Source: Mucilaginibacter flavus (lineage in GTDB: Bacteria > Bacteroidota > Bacteroidia > Sphingobacteriales > Sphingobacteriaceae). From it: 64,000 nucleotides of DNA. Each line of letters starts with the position of its first letter. Position 1 is the stretch's first letter. The notes beneath the pieces were generated by a model, which saw only the letters and a program-made list of their open reading frames with translations, was not told where the DNA came from and made no database searches. The stretch covers positions 62,001 to 126,000 of the forward strand of contig NZ_JAUFPS010000040.1 in assembly GCF_030409315.1 (NCBI RefSeq). The letters are read 5' to 3'. The position numbers and the translations under genes are program-made. Below are positions 9,269 through 17,543 of the stretch, piece after piece.

Positions 9269-9838
9269 ATGCATCCACTAATTTTCAGGGAGGTACTATC
9301 TGTTACCATGATCCTTTTTGCCATTATTGATATCCTGGGCGCTATACCCGTAATTATACAGGTAAGGCAGCGTGTGGGGCATATCGAATCGGAAAAAGCC
9401 AGCATCGCGGTGCTGGTATTAATGGTTGTATTTTTATTTGTGGGCGATGAGCTGCTGGCCATTATAGGGCTGGATATATCTTCCTTTGCCATAGCCGGTT
9501 CGCTGGTAATCTTCATCATCGCCATGGAAATGGTTTTAGGTGTCGATTTTTTTAAAGAAGAAGTGCCGCTTTCGGCTTCAATAGTCCCAATCGCTTTCCC
9601 GCTCATAGCCGGCGCAGGTACCATGACTACGTTGCTTTCCTTAAAATCGCAATATCAAACGCAAAATATCATAGTAGGTATTGTGCTTAATACCGTTGTG
9701 GTCTACCTGGTACTTAAAAACGTAAAGTGGTTAGAAAAACTGCTTGGCCCCGTGGGGTTAAGCATTTTACGTAAATCGTTTGGTATTATTCTGCTGGCAA
9801 TTGCTATAAAACTTTTCAGGAGTAATACGCACCTTTAG
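9269..9838 (+). CDS. MarC family integral membrane protein
   Basis: A 189-residue protein with six hydrophobic helices. It shows the family pattern: an N-terminal ILFAIIDILGAIPVII, a central motif FAIAGSLVIFIIAMEMVLG, and SIVPIAFPLIAGAGTMTTLL. MarC (UPF0056) proteins are inner-membrane proteins of unknown role, named for the mar locus although antibiotic resistance was not confirmed for E. coli MarC. The gene follows the MFS exporter by 13 bases. No export function should be inferred from the name. Confidence 0.88.
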   Translation: MHPLIFREVLSVTMILFAIIDILGAIPVIIQVRQRVGHIESEKASIAVLVLMVVFLFVGDELLAIIGLDISSFAIAGSLVIFIIAMEMVLGVDFFKEEVPLSASIVPIAFPLIAGAGTMTTLLSLKSQYQTQNIIVGIVLNTVVVYLVLKNVKWLEKLLGPVGLSILRKSFGIILLAIAIKLFRSNTHL

Positions 9839-9993
9839 TGGATGTGCAGGTGTGGAATAATTTGAGGATTTGGATGCTGTTTTGTCTGAACCGGGATTTT
9901 TCGGATTATTCTGATTTATAGGTTTTTTGTGAACGTAGATAATTGTACACTTCGTGCTTTCTACCCTTGATATGGCACTTGTTTGAACGCCGG

Positions 9994-10183
9994 AGAAGAC
10001 TCACCCGGCGAGGCTACGCCCGCCACCCTCTCTTCACCTGCGGTGGAAAGAGGGGTTTGAACGCTGATTATTAACTAATTAATTATTAATCGATCATCAC
10101 AATAAAGGCAAACTTTTCAAACCCCTCTTTCCGGCGAAGCCGAAGAGAGGGTGCCGCGCAAAGCGCTGGCGGGTGAGTCTTCT
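9994..10183. repeat. Long inverted-repeat element (REP/MITE-like)
   Basis: Outer arms AGAAGACTCACCC (9994-10006) and GGGTGAGTCTTCT (10171-10183) are exact complements. Inner arms GGAAAGAGGGGTTTGAA (10045-10061) and TTCAAACCCCTCTTTCC (10116-10132) are also exact, and the sequence between outer and inner arms is partly complementary (CGCCACCCTCTCTTC against GAAGAGAGGGTGCCG). An AT-rich spacer separates the halves. The composition differs from neighbouring genes and there is no open frame, as in dispersed palindromic repeats of Bacteroidetes. The rest of the 358-base gap (9839-10196) holds a stretch at about 9886-9930 that resembles another common Bacteroidetes intergenic repeat, and nothing else I recognise. 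Confidence 0.8.
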
Positions 10184-10196
10184 GCGTTATGCAATC

Positions 10197-12917
10197 CTAC
10201 TTCGTACTCAGCTTATTAAACTTATACGTAAACGTGAGCAAAAAGTACCGCTTTAGCGTGTTGTTCTGCACATCATAAATAATGTTATCCCCGGCGTACC
10301 TGAACACGCTTGTGTTTTGGTTAAACAGATCGTACCCGGTTACCTTGATCTCACCCCTATCCTTTTTTAACATTTGTAACGCTATTGAACTGCTTATCAC
10401 GTTAATCCCCTTTTGGAAACCGGGACTTACCTGCGGGTTGTATGAATACTCCTGTTTAGTCTCCCAAATAATTTTTTTGGGCCAGCGCACCACCAGGTTG
10501 TTGTTTAGGTTAAAGTTGTTGGTACGTATTTTTTTATGGTCGCCATAATCATAATTGGTATTCGTAAAACGATAGCCGGTATTGGTATTTAGCTCCACCT
10601 TATCATCATAATTAAGGTTGATGCCCTGGTTAATACCGGTTGAATACGTTTTTTGCCAGCCCTCCACCTCATTAATAATATTGAGGTTGCGTATAAGATA
10701 CTCGCTTAATGAAGTGTTGGTATTAATGGTAAACTTACCCATCTTTTTAAACTGTTTATAAAGCCCCATTGATCCGTTGAGGTTGTATTGCCCATCGCGG
10801 TTTACAAAAGATGTGCTTTGCGCGCCGTTACCGGCAATGGTTTGTACATTGATGGTAGCATTGTGTTGCATGCTCAAACTGCTGTACATGTAAATATTTA
10901 CCTGTGAGGCCTGGAAGTATTTGTTAAGATTAAAGCCGAAATTATCGTCGGTAGATGGTTTTAGCAAAGGATTGCCCGTAAACGAATATAACTGGTTGTA
11001 AACAATGGTTTGCGGCTGCAGTGAGTTGATAGACGGCTGATTGGCCGAGCGATTATAGCTTAAGGTAACCGGCCCCAGCTCTGTACGGATAGAGGGCAGC
11101 AGGAACAGGTAGTTATGGTACTGGTTAACGGTTACAAACTTATCCTGCACCTGTTGCCAGTCGAAACCCAGGTTTGCCACTATAGATATGCTTTTGGTTA
11201 CATCATAGGTAATGCCGGGCCGCAGGTTCTCGGTAAACTGGTTGCGCTTTAAATTTACGCTTTGGCTGGCCAGGAAAATATCATAATTGCCCGTGGCCTT
11301 ATTCCTGTCAAACACGTTGCTTTCATTGCCGCTTTGGGCATAAGTACCATTCACGGATATATCGGCCTTTATTTTTTTAGTGAAGGGATATATGATGCTT
11401 CCGTTTAAATTGGCCGAAATATTATTGTTTTTACCGGCACTGTAGCGTCGCATGGTATCTGATGGCGGTGCCGGAGTAAACGACTGCAGATCATTATTTT
11501 GATAACTATCGCTTTTGCTTGGGTTTACCTGCAAACTGTGGCCAATATTGAACGACGCCCCTTTTTTGTGTTTAAAACGCTTATTGTAATAAAACTCCTG
11601 CGAAAACTGGGTACTGTTACTTGTATTACTGCTGCTGCTATTAACCGTATTTAGATGATTGCCAAAATTATTGTAGGTGTCAGAAAAACTATCATAACTA
11701 TTGTTTTCGCGGTTAAACATCAGCTTGGGCGCATAATGTATCGTATGAAGCGTATCGGGATTCCAGTCAACAAGGCCACTTAGGGAGTGCGCGTATTTAT
11801 CTGATTGCTGCTTTGATTTTGAGTTGCTAAGCAAGGTTGTATCCTTCAAAAAACGTTGAATATAAGCCGAGTTTTCTACGGAGTTATTTTTCTGACTATA
11901 AAAATAAAGCAGGTTGACTTTCAGTTTTTTGCCATAATCGGTATTGAGGTTAAAACCTCCGGATGTTATTTTCTCTATGCCACCACCCCAGTTTTGGCCG
12001 CCGGTATTTACCGTACCATTGTAGAGGCTATTGCCGCCCGATCTGTCAAAACCGCCCTGGGAATACAGGTCGTCATTAGAGAAGGCCGTTTTATTAAGAT
12101 TATTGCTGAGGCCGATGATGCTTAATTGCAGCGTATCCCTGAAAAGGTTAAACAGTCCGCCGCTTTCATACCTGTCCCGGGTGCCGCCGCCGGCAAATAC
12201 TTTGCCGAAGATGCTGCGCTTAATGGCCTTTTTAAGCTTAAGGTTGATTACCTTTTGTACTTTGTTATCGCTAATCAGGTGGTCGGGGTCGTTCTCTCTG
12301 TCGTCATAAACCTGTATGGAGCCTACAATGGCGGCATCAAGGTTTTTGGTAGCTATTTTAAGGTCGCCACCAAAAAATTGCTTCCCGTCTATCAGTACTT
12401 TGCTTACACTTTTGCCATTTACGGTAATGGAGCCATCGCCATTTACCTGTAGGCCGGGCAACTTTTTAAGCAATTCTTCAACCACCGCGTTTGGGCGGGT
12501 TTTAAAGGCGTCGGCACTAAATTCAATAGTATCTTTTTTTATGCTGATGGGCACACGTTCGGCCCGTATCACCACTTCATTAAGCATTTTGTTGCTGAGG
12601 GCTATATCGCCCAAATCAAGCACATCGTTTTTATTAAAGGTGAATATTTTAATATAGCTTTTATAAGCTGTAAAGGATACAACCAGCTTTATCTTTTTGC
12701 CATAGGGCAGGCTGCGCAATTCAAAATCGCCATTCTTTTTACTCAAGGTGTAGGCAATAAGGGAGGTATCTTTTACATCAACAATGGCTATGGTACTTAG
12801 TTCCAAAGGCTTTTTATCAAGTGAATCGGTTACGCGGCCTTTAATAGTTACGTGGTTTTGGGCATAGCCCACGGTAAAACAGGTTAAAAAAAGCAGTAAT
12901 ACAGGAATAAATTTCAT
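10197..12917 (-). CDS. Outer membrane beta-barrel protein (TonB-dependent-receptor-like)
   Basis: A 906-residue protein with a signal peptide (1-19, ending GYAQ). It has a carboxypeptidase-regulatory-like beta-sandwich (about 22-115, beginning VTIKGRVTDSLDKKPL) and a plug-like domain (about 115-225, with LKKLPGLQVNGDGSITVNGK and VLIDGKQFFGGDL). A long barrel of amphipathic strands follows, ending in the aromatic strand YFLLTFTYKFNKL. The layout matches the Bacteroidetes outer-membrane beta-barrel family related to TonB-dependent receptors, but no SusD partner lies nearby and the ligand is unknown. The 3' end abuts the palindromic repeat element. An alternative is a structural outer-membrane protein rather than an importer. 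Confidence 0.85.
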   Translation of the reverse strand: MKFIPVLLLFLTCFTVGYAQNHVTIKGRVTDSLDKKPLELSTIAIVDVKDTSLIAYTLSKKNGDFELRSLPYGKKIKLVVSFTAYKSYIKIFTFNKNDVLDLGDIALSNKMLNEVVIRAERVPISIKKDTIEFSADAFKTRPNAVVEELLKKLPGLQVNGDGSITVNGKSVSKVLIDGKQFFGGDLKIATKNLDAAIVGSIQVYDDRENDPDHLISDNKVQKVINLKLKKAIKRSIFGKVFAGGGTRDRYESGGLFNLFRDTLQLSIIGLSNNLNKTAFSNDDLYSQGGFDRSGGNSLYNGTVNTGGQNWGGGIEKITSGGFNLNTDYGKKLKVNLLYFYSQKNNSVENSAYIQRFLKDTTLLSNSKSKQQSDKYAHSLSGLVDWNPDTLHTIHYAPKLMFNRENNSYDSFSDTYNNFGNHLNTVNSSSSNTSNSTQFSQEFYYNKRFKHKKGASFNIGHSLQVNPSKSDSYQNNDLQSFTPAPPSDTMRRYSAGKNNNISANLNGSIIYPFTKKIKADISVNGTYAQSGNESNVFDRNKATGNYDIFLASQSVNLKRNQFTENLRPGITYDVTKSISIVANLGFDWQQVQDKFVTVNQYHNYLFLLPSIRTELGPVTLSYNRSANQPSINSLQPQTIVYNQLYSFTGNPLLKPSTDDNFGFNLNKYFQASQVNIYMYSSLSMQHNATINVQTIAGNGAQSTSFVNRDGQYNLNGSMGLYKQFKKMGKFTINTNTSLSEYLIRNLNIINEVEGWQKTYSTGINQGINLNYDDKVELNTNTGYRFTNTNYDYGDHKKIRTNNFNLNNNLVVRWPKKIIWETKQEYSYNPQVSPGFQKGINVISSSIALQMLKKDRGEIKVTGYDLFNQNTSVFRYAGDNIIYDVQNNTLKRYFLLTFTYKFNKLSTK

Positions 12918-13349
12918 GCAGGTGGCAGGTGTAATTGTGTGGTATAAGGTTGTACGGGGTATTGGGGAACCGGCGTTAAGTTATAACAGGCAGCATCACG
13001 ATGGTTTTGTAAAAGGTAAAAGTTTAGATGGTATTAAAAAATGAGATCAGTTAACAACTCAAAAATATAAGCAATAATTAAGTAAAGCAATGGACTATTA
13101 GTATATGATAATGGATTATATAACTAACACCTTGCATTAATTTACTTGCTGAATACATAATAGTTTTGGATAAGGCTTTTTCATAAACGCGATTGCGACA
13201 TTAACGCAGATAAATTAAAAGTATTATCCATCAAACTTTAGTTTTTATCCATTTTAATAACGTTTGCTTCATGATAGATTTACGTAACCATTATAAGTGT
13301 TACCAAACACAGCTTAATATCCGTTGGACTTTACCGCCTTTTGCCCGGT
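12918..13349. other. Intergenic region between divergent genes
   Basis: 432 AT-rich bases between the outer-membrane barrel gene (minus strand) and the type IX secretion substrate (plus strand); promoters of both should be here. I see no convincing promoter element, inverted repeat, RNA gene or short coding frame. Confidence 0.4.
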
Positions 13350-15230
13350 ATGAGATTATATTTTCTACTGGTTTTCATATGCTTATTTGCATTTGATGCT
13401 TTTGATGTAAAAGCGCAGGTGGGCGATGCTATTTTTTCTATTGATTTTGGAGCGGGCGCAAACAGAATAGGTCCGCAGATTGACAATTCGGATTTTAAAA
13501 CCACTTACAGCTATTATCCTGGTACACCACAGGATGGTTCTTATACCATTGCAAACTCAACGCAGGGCATGTATACCGGGGCCTGGCTGGTTACCGGCGA
13601 CCATACCGGCAACCCTGGTGGTTATATGATGGTAGTTGGTGCAAATGAAATACCCGATGAATTTTTTAACCAGCGGATAAGGGGGCTATGCCCAAACACC
13701 AAATACCAGTTTAGCGCCTACCTGCTTAACCTGATGCAGTTTGATGGTATTAAACCCGATATTACATTTTCGGTAACAACTACAGGAGGAACTATTACTA
13801 ATCCAACCGGACCAATTAACAATGGCTTGGGCTGGCGGCAATATAGCATCACTTTTACCACTCCCTCAACCGGCGGTGATATCATCTTAAAAATGACTAA
13901 CAACGCAGGCGGGGGCTATGGTAACGATATCGCGCTGGATGATATCACGTTTAGCCCATACGGCCCTACCCTCACTCCTGTTTTCGATAATAATACAACC
14001 AGTTTCACGGCGTGTGCGGGCGACAGTAAAACGTTCAGTTTAAATGCGCAGCTTGCTTCGGATTACCGTTATACCAATCCGGCGTACCAATGGCAAATAA
14101 ACGATGGCAGTGGCTGGGCAGATATTCCCGGCGCTACAACACAATCATACCTGGCTACACAACCCGTTGCGGCAGGCATTTATCAATACAGGCTTACCAG
14201 TGCGGAAGCAATTAATATAGGTTCCGGCCCTTGCAGGGTGGTATCTCAACCTTTAACGTTAACCGTAAAGCAACCACCACAGGCTATTGCAACAGCAACT
14301 ACGCCGGTTTGCTATGGTGAAAAACTCAACCTGTTTGCATCTGCCGGAGATAGCTATATTTGGACAGGCCCGGGTGGCTATACATCCAACCAGCAAAACC
14401 CCGTGATAGAGGCGGGGAGTGTACTCTCCGGAACTTACCAGGTTGCTATCACTACAGGCGGGTGCACGTCAACCAGCAACGTTGATGTTGAACTGAACCC
14501 AAAACTAAATCCCAATGCCGGCGAAAACGTATCTATATGCCCCGGCGGAGGCATTACTTTACACGCAACAGGTGGCACAAAGTTTTTATGGTCGCCGGCA
14601 ACAGGTTTATCTGATGTTAACACTGCAACTCCTTTTGCCATGCCGGATACCACAACAACGTATACCGTTATGGTAACATCAAATGGTTGTATAGCCCGGG
14701 CCAGCGTAACCGTTACTGTGATTAAAGACCCGATAGCAGACGCTGGTCCCGATAAACAGATCACCCTTGGACAAAGCACCCGCCTTGACGGCACAGCGAG
14801 CGGCAGTAACGTTGCCTATTACTGGACACCGGCAGACTACCTGGATGATCCCACCAAAATCAATCCCATAGCATCGCCAACCGGCGATATAACTTACACT
14901 TTACATATTACATCGGGCGCTCCCTGCGTAGTAACAAAAACCGACCAGGTGTTTGTGAGTGTTTACAAAAAAGTAATTGTACCAAACAGCTTTAGCCCTA
15001 ATAATGATGGCTTTAACGATACCTGGAATATTGAAGCGCTTTACACCTTCCCCGAATCTACAATACAGGTATTTAGCCGTTATGGTAATATTGTTTATCA
15101 GAGCAAAGGCTATGCGAAACCATGGGATGGCAACACGGCAAAAGGTAAACTACCTGCCGGGACTTATTACTACCGCATCGACTTAAAAAATGGGACCACG
15201 TTATCGGGCTGGGTAGAAATACTTTTATGA
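13350..15230 (+). CDS. Secreted Ig-like repeat protein with gliding-motility/T9SS C-terminal domain
   Basis: A 626-residue secreted protein. I start at the ATG at 13350 rather than the in-frame TTG at 13341 because MRLYFLLVFICLFAF begins a normal signal peptide, ending KAQ. The N-terminal 180 residues look like a carbohydrate-binding-type beta sandwich (GGYGNDIALDDITF). Ig/PKD-like repeats follow, with spaced Cys and motifs such as ATGGTKFLWSPATGLSD. The last 85 residues form the CHU_C/gliding-motility-associated domain (VPNSFSPNNDGFNDTWNI ... LPAGTYYYRIDLKNG). That domain is the type B targeting signal for the type IX secretion system, so the protein should be exported to the surface or medium. 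Its ligand is unknown. Confidence 0.88.
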   Translation: MRLYFLLVFICLFAFDAFDVKAQVGDAIFSIDFGAGANRIGPQIDNSDFKTTYSYYPGTPQDGSYTIANSTQGMYTGAWLVTGDHTGNPGGYMMVVGANEIPDEFFNQRIRGLCPNTKYQFSAYLLNLMQFDGIKPDITFSVTTTGGTITNPTGPINNGLGWRQYSITFTTPSTGGDIILKMTNNAGGGYGNDIALDDITFSPYGPTLTPVFDNNTTSFTACAGDSKTFSLNAQLASDYRYTNPAYQWQINDGSGWADIPGATTQSYLATQPVAAGIYQYRLTSAEAINIGSGPCRVVSQPLTLTVKQPPQAIATATTPVCYGEKLNLFASAGDSYIWTGPGGYTSNQQNPVIEAGSVLSGTYQVAITTGGCTSTSNVDVELNPKLNPNAGENVSICPGGGITLHATGGTKFLWSPATGLSDVNTATPFAMPDTTTTYTVMVTSNGCIARASVTVTVIKDPIADAGPDKQITLGQSTRLDGTASGSNVAYYWTPADYLDDPTKINPIASPTGDITYTLHITSGAPCVVTKTDQVFVSVYKKVIVPNSFSPNNDGFNDTWNIEALYTFPESTIQVFSRYGNIVYQSKGYAKPWDGNTAKGKLPAGTYYYRIDLKNGTTLSGWVEILL

Positions 15231-15383
15231 AATGCTATATTAACCTATTGACTGCCATTCACCATTACATTGGCCTGTTTTCTCACTGAACAAATCGCAC
15301 AGCCCGCTAAAACATGAATAAAAGTACACGGATGGTTTATATTATTTTTATGAATTAAAACACAAAACTATTAACACATTACT

Positions 15384-17459
15384 ATGAGGTCATTTTTTTT
15401 GGTGATATGGTTTAGGGACATCCCCATTGCAAAAAAACTGCATTTTACCATTGGCACCATGGCCTTTTTAATAATTATAGAGCTACTTACCCTCAATTTT
15501 GCAGTAAATACCCTATCGGCCATCCGTACCCTCATTGGTGCCGAGGGATTGTGGTCAAAAGCCCAGAAAGATGGTTTATCGCACCTGCGTATTTATGCCT
15601 ATTCGCACAACGAAAAAGATTACCAGGCCTTTTTGCAGTATATGAAAGTGCCCCTGGGCGATGGCATAGCCCGCAGAGCTATTGAGCAACCAAATCCCGA
15701 TTATGAAACGGCACGCAAAGGCTTTTTAGCCGGCCGCATGCACCCCGATGATGTAGACGATGCTATTAAATTATTGCATCGCTTTAGCAGCATCAAATAC
15801 ATTCAAACAACGGTACAATACTGGAAAGAAGCCGAACACATCCTGATGAAAATTATCCCGGTGAGCCAGCAATTGCATGAAAGGGTAACATCGGGCACCA
15901 TGTCGGCCGAGGAAACTAAGTTTTATTTGGATTATATTGAAAAGATCAATACGCAGCTAACACCAATTGCTGATAGCTTTTCTTTTAGCCTTGGGGAGGG
16001 CTCCCGCTGGTTTGAAAACCGCATACTTACACTGCTGGTATTTTTGGCGCTGTCAATTGAACTAACCGGCATTTTGATAGCCATTTCCATAAGCAAGGGA
16101 ATCCAAAACGGGATTAAGGCTATCATGACGGGTGCCAGGATGGTTGAAAAAGAACGCTTTGTAAGGGTAAAAGTATTCTCGCACGATGAAATTGGCCAGC
16201 TGGCTACTTCCTTTAACCAAATGACCGATAAGCTGGAACTAACCATCACCAACCTTAAAGCCGAAGAAATTAAAGCCAAGAAAGAGAAAGAGCGCGCCGA
16301 AGCTTCTGAAAAAATAAAGCGGGTATTTATTGCCAACATGAGCCATGAAATACTTACGCCCATGAACGCCATATTAGGCTTTGCGTTGCTCATGGAAGAA
16401 TCTGAAATGAATGATGAGCAAAAGCAGTATATGGCTGCCATTCGGAGGTCGGGCGAGTTTTTGCAGATACTGATCAACAACATCCTTGATATCTCAAAAA
16501 TAGAGGCGGGCAAGGTTGTGCTTGAACATAAGCCCATTGATATTCATGACCTTGTAAAAACGGCAGTATCATTACTTAAGCCCGAAGCGGTAAAAAAAGC
16601 GCTGTCCCTTAACTATAAAATAGACAGGATGATTCCCAAATTAGTTTTGGGTGATGGGATAAGGTTGAGCCAGATTTTGCTTAACCTGATAAACAATGCC
16701 ATAAAATACACTGCCTGTGGTTCTGTTTTTACCGATGCCTATGTGGTTAATAATATCGGCGATATAGTTTGGATAGAGTTTAGTGTACAGGATACCGGTA
16801 TGGGCATCCCTGCCGATAAACAGGAAAAAATATTTGAAAGCTTTGATCAAATTAAACAAAACAACCAATTAGGGGGTATTGGATTAGGGCTGAGTATGGC
16901 CAAGCACCTGGTTGATTTGCACGGCGGCAAAATATTTATAAAAGCAAGCAACAGCAAAGGATCTGATTTTAGGGTGATACTCCCCTTCCAGAAACAAGAT
17001 GTTAAACCAGAGCAAAAATCGCCACAAATAAATATTGGTCAACCTTCGATTGGATTGCCCCGTGCAAAAGGTATCCGGATTTTGGTGGCCGACGACAACC
17101 ACCTAAACCAACTGCTGATACGAAAAGTGCTCGAAAAACGCAATTACGATGTGGACGTAGTTGAAAATGGCCAGCTGGCCGTTGATAAACTAAGTGAAAG
17201 CTATTACGACATGATACTGATGGACCTTGATATGCCCGAGCTAAACGGCTATGAAGCCACAACCGCCATTCGCAATTTTGAGGGCGAAAAAAGCGGTATC
17301 CCCATCATAGCGATAACCGCGCATGCCACCGCCGATGTAATGGAAAAATGCTACGCCTGTGGCATGAATGATTTTATAGCCAAACCATTTGACGCCGAAG
17401 TATTAAACCAAAAAATACTGGCCTTTACCAATCAATTTGCAGATGTAAGCGGCAAGTAA
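15384..17459 (+). CDS. Hybrid sensor histidine kinase with receiver domain
   Basis: A 691-residue inner-membrane signalling protein. A membrane helix (about 20-42), an extracytoplasmic four-helix-type sensor region and a second helix (about 213-236) lead into a HAMP-like linker. A coiled-coil stretch and the HisKA domain with phospho-accepting His321 follow. The ATPase domain shows the N box LLNLINNAIKY, G1 DTGMGIPADK and G2 GGIGLGLSMAKHLV. A C-terminal receiver domain has Asp614 in MDLDMPELNG and Lys in AKPF. The H box reads SHEILTPMN instead of the near-universal SHEIRTPMN, an Arg-to-Leu change. There is no DNA-binding output, so phosphate probably moves to a separate protein. The signal is unknown. 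Confidence 0.92.
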   Translation: MRSFFLVIWFRDIPIAKKLHFTIGTMAFLIIIELLTLNFAVNTLSAIRTLIGAEGLWSKAQKDGLSHLRIYAYSHNEKDYQAFLQYMKVPLGDGIARRAIEQPNPDYETARKGFLAGRMHPDDVDDAIKLLHRFSSIKYIQTTVQYWKEAEHILMKIIPVSQQLHERVTSGTMSAEETKFYLDYIEKINTQLTPIADSFSFSLGEGSRWFENRILTLLVFLALSIELTGILIAISISKGIQNGIKAIMTGARMVEKERFVRVKVFSHDEIGQLATSFNQMTDKLELTITNLKAEEIKAKKEKERAEASEKIKRVFIANMSHEILTPMNAILGFALLMEESEMNDEQKQYMAAIRRSGEFLQILINNILDISKIEAGKVVLEHKPIDIHDLVKTAVSLLKPEAVKKALSLNYKIDRMIPKLVLGDGIRLSQILLNLINNAIKYTACGSVFTDAYVVNNIGDIVWIEFSVQDTGMGIPADKQEKIFESFDQIKQNNQLGGIGLGLSMAKHLVDLHGGKIFIKASNSKGSDFRVILPFQKQDVKPEQKSPQINIGQPSIGLPRAKGIRILVADDNHLNQLLIRKVLEKRNYDVDVVENGQLAVDKLSESYYDMILMDLDMPELNGYEATTAIRNFEGEKSGIPIIAITAHATADVMEKCYACGMNDFIAKPFDAEVLNQKILAFTNQFADVSGK

Positions 17460-17494
17460 AAAACCAACAAACTACACCGGCCCCCAAACAACGC

Positions 17495-17524
17495 AAAAAG
17501 CCATTCATTAATGAATAGCTTTTT
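17495..17524. terminator. Bidirectional terminator between convergent genes
   Basis: AAAAAGC and ATTCAT (17495-17508) pair with ATGAAT and GCTTTTT (17511-17524) with one mismatch and a TA centre. It lies between the hybrid kinase (+) and the STAND-like ATPase (-) and has A and T tracts on both sides. Confidence 0.8.
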
Positions 17525-17543
17525 TCCACCCCACTCTCTCCCA

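Noticed and set aside
10197..12917. SusC transporter of another PUL
   Set aside because: It lacks the SusC plug hallmark and has no SusD neighbour; it belongs to the shorter outer-membrane barrel family.
15932..16537. 201-residue open frame antisense to the hybrid kinase
   Set aside because: It is the shadow of the HisKA/HAMP coding strand with Ser-rich composition and no domain.
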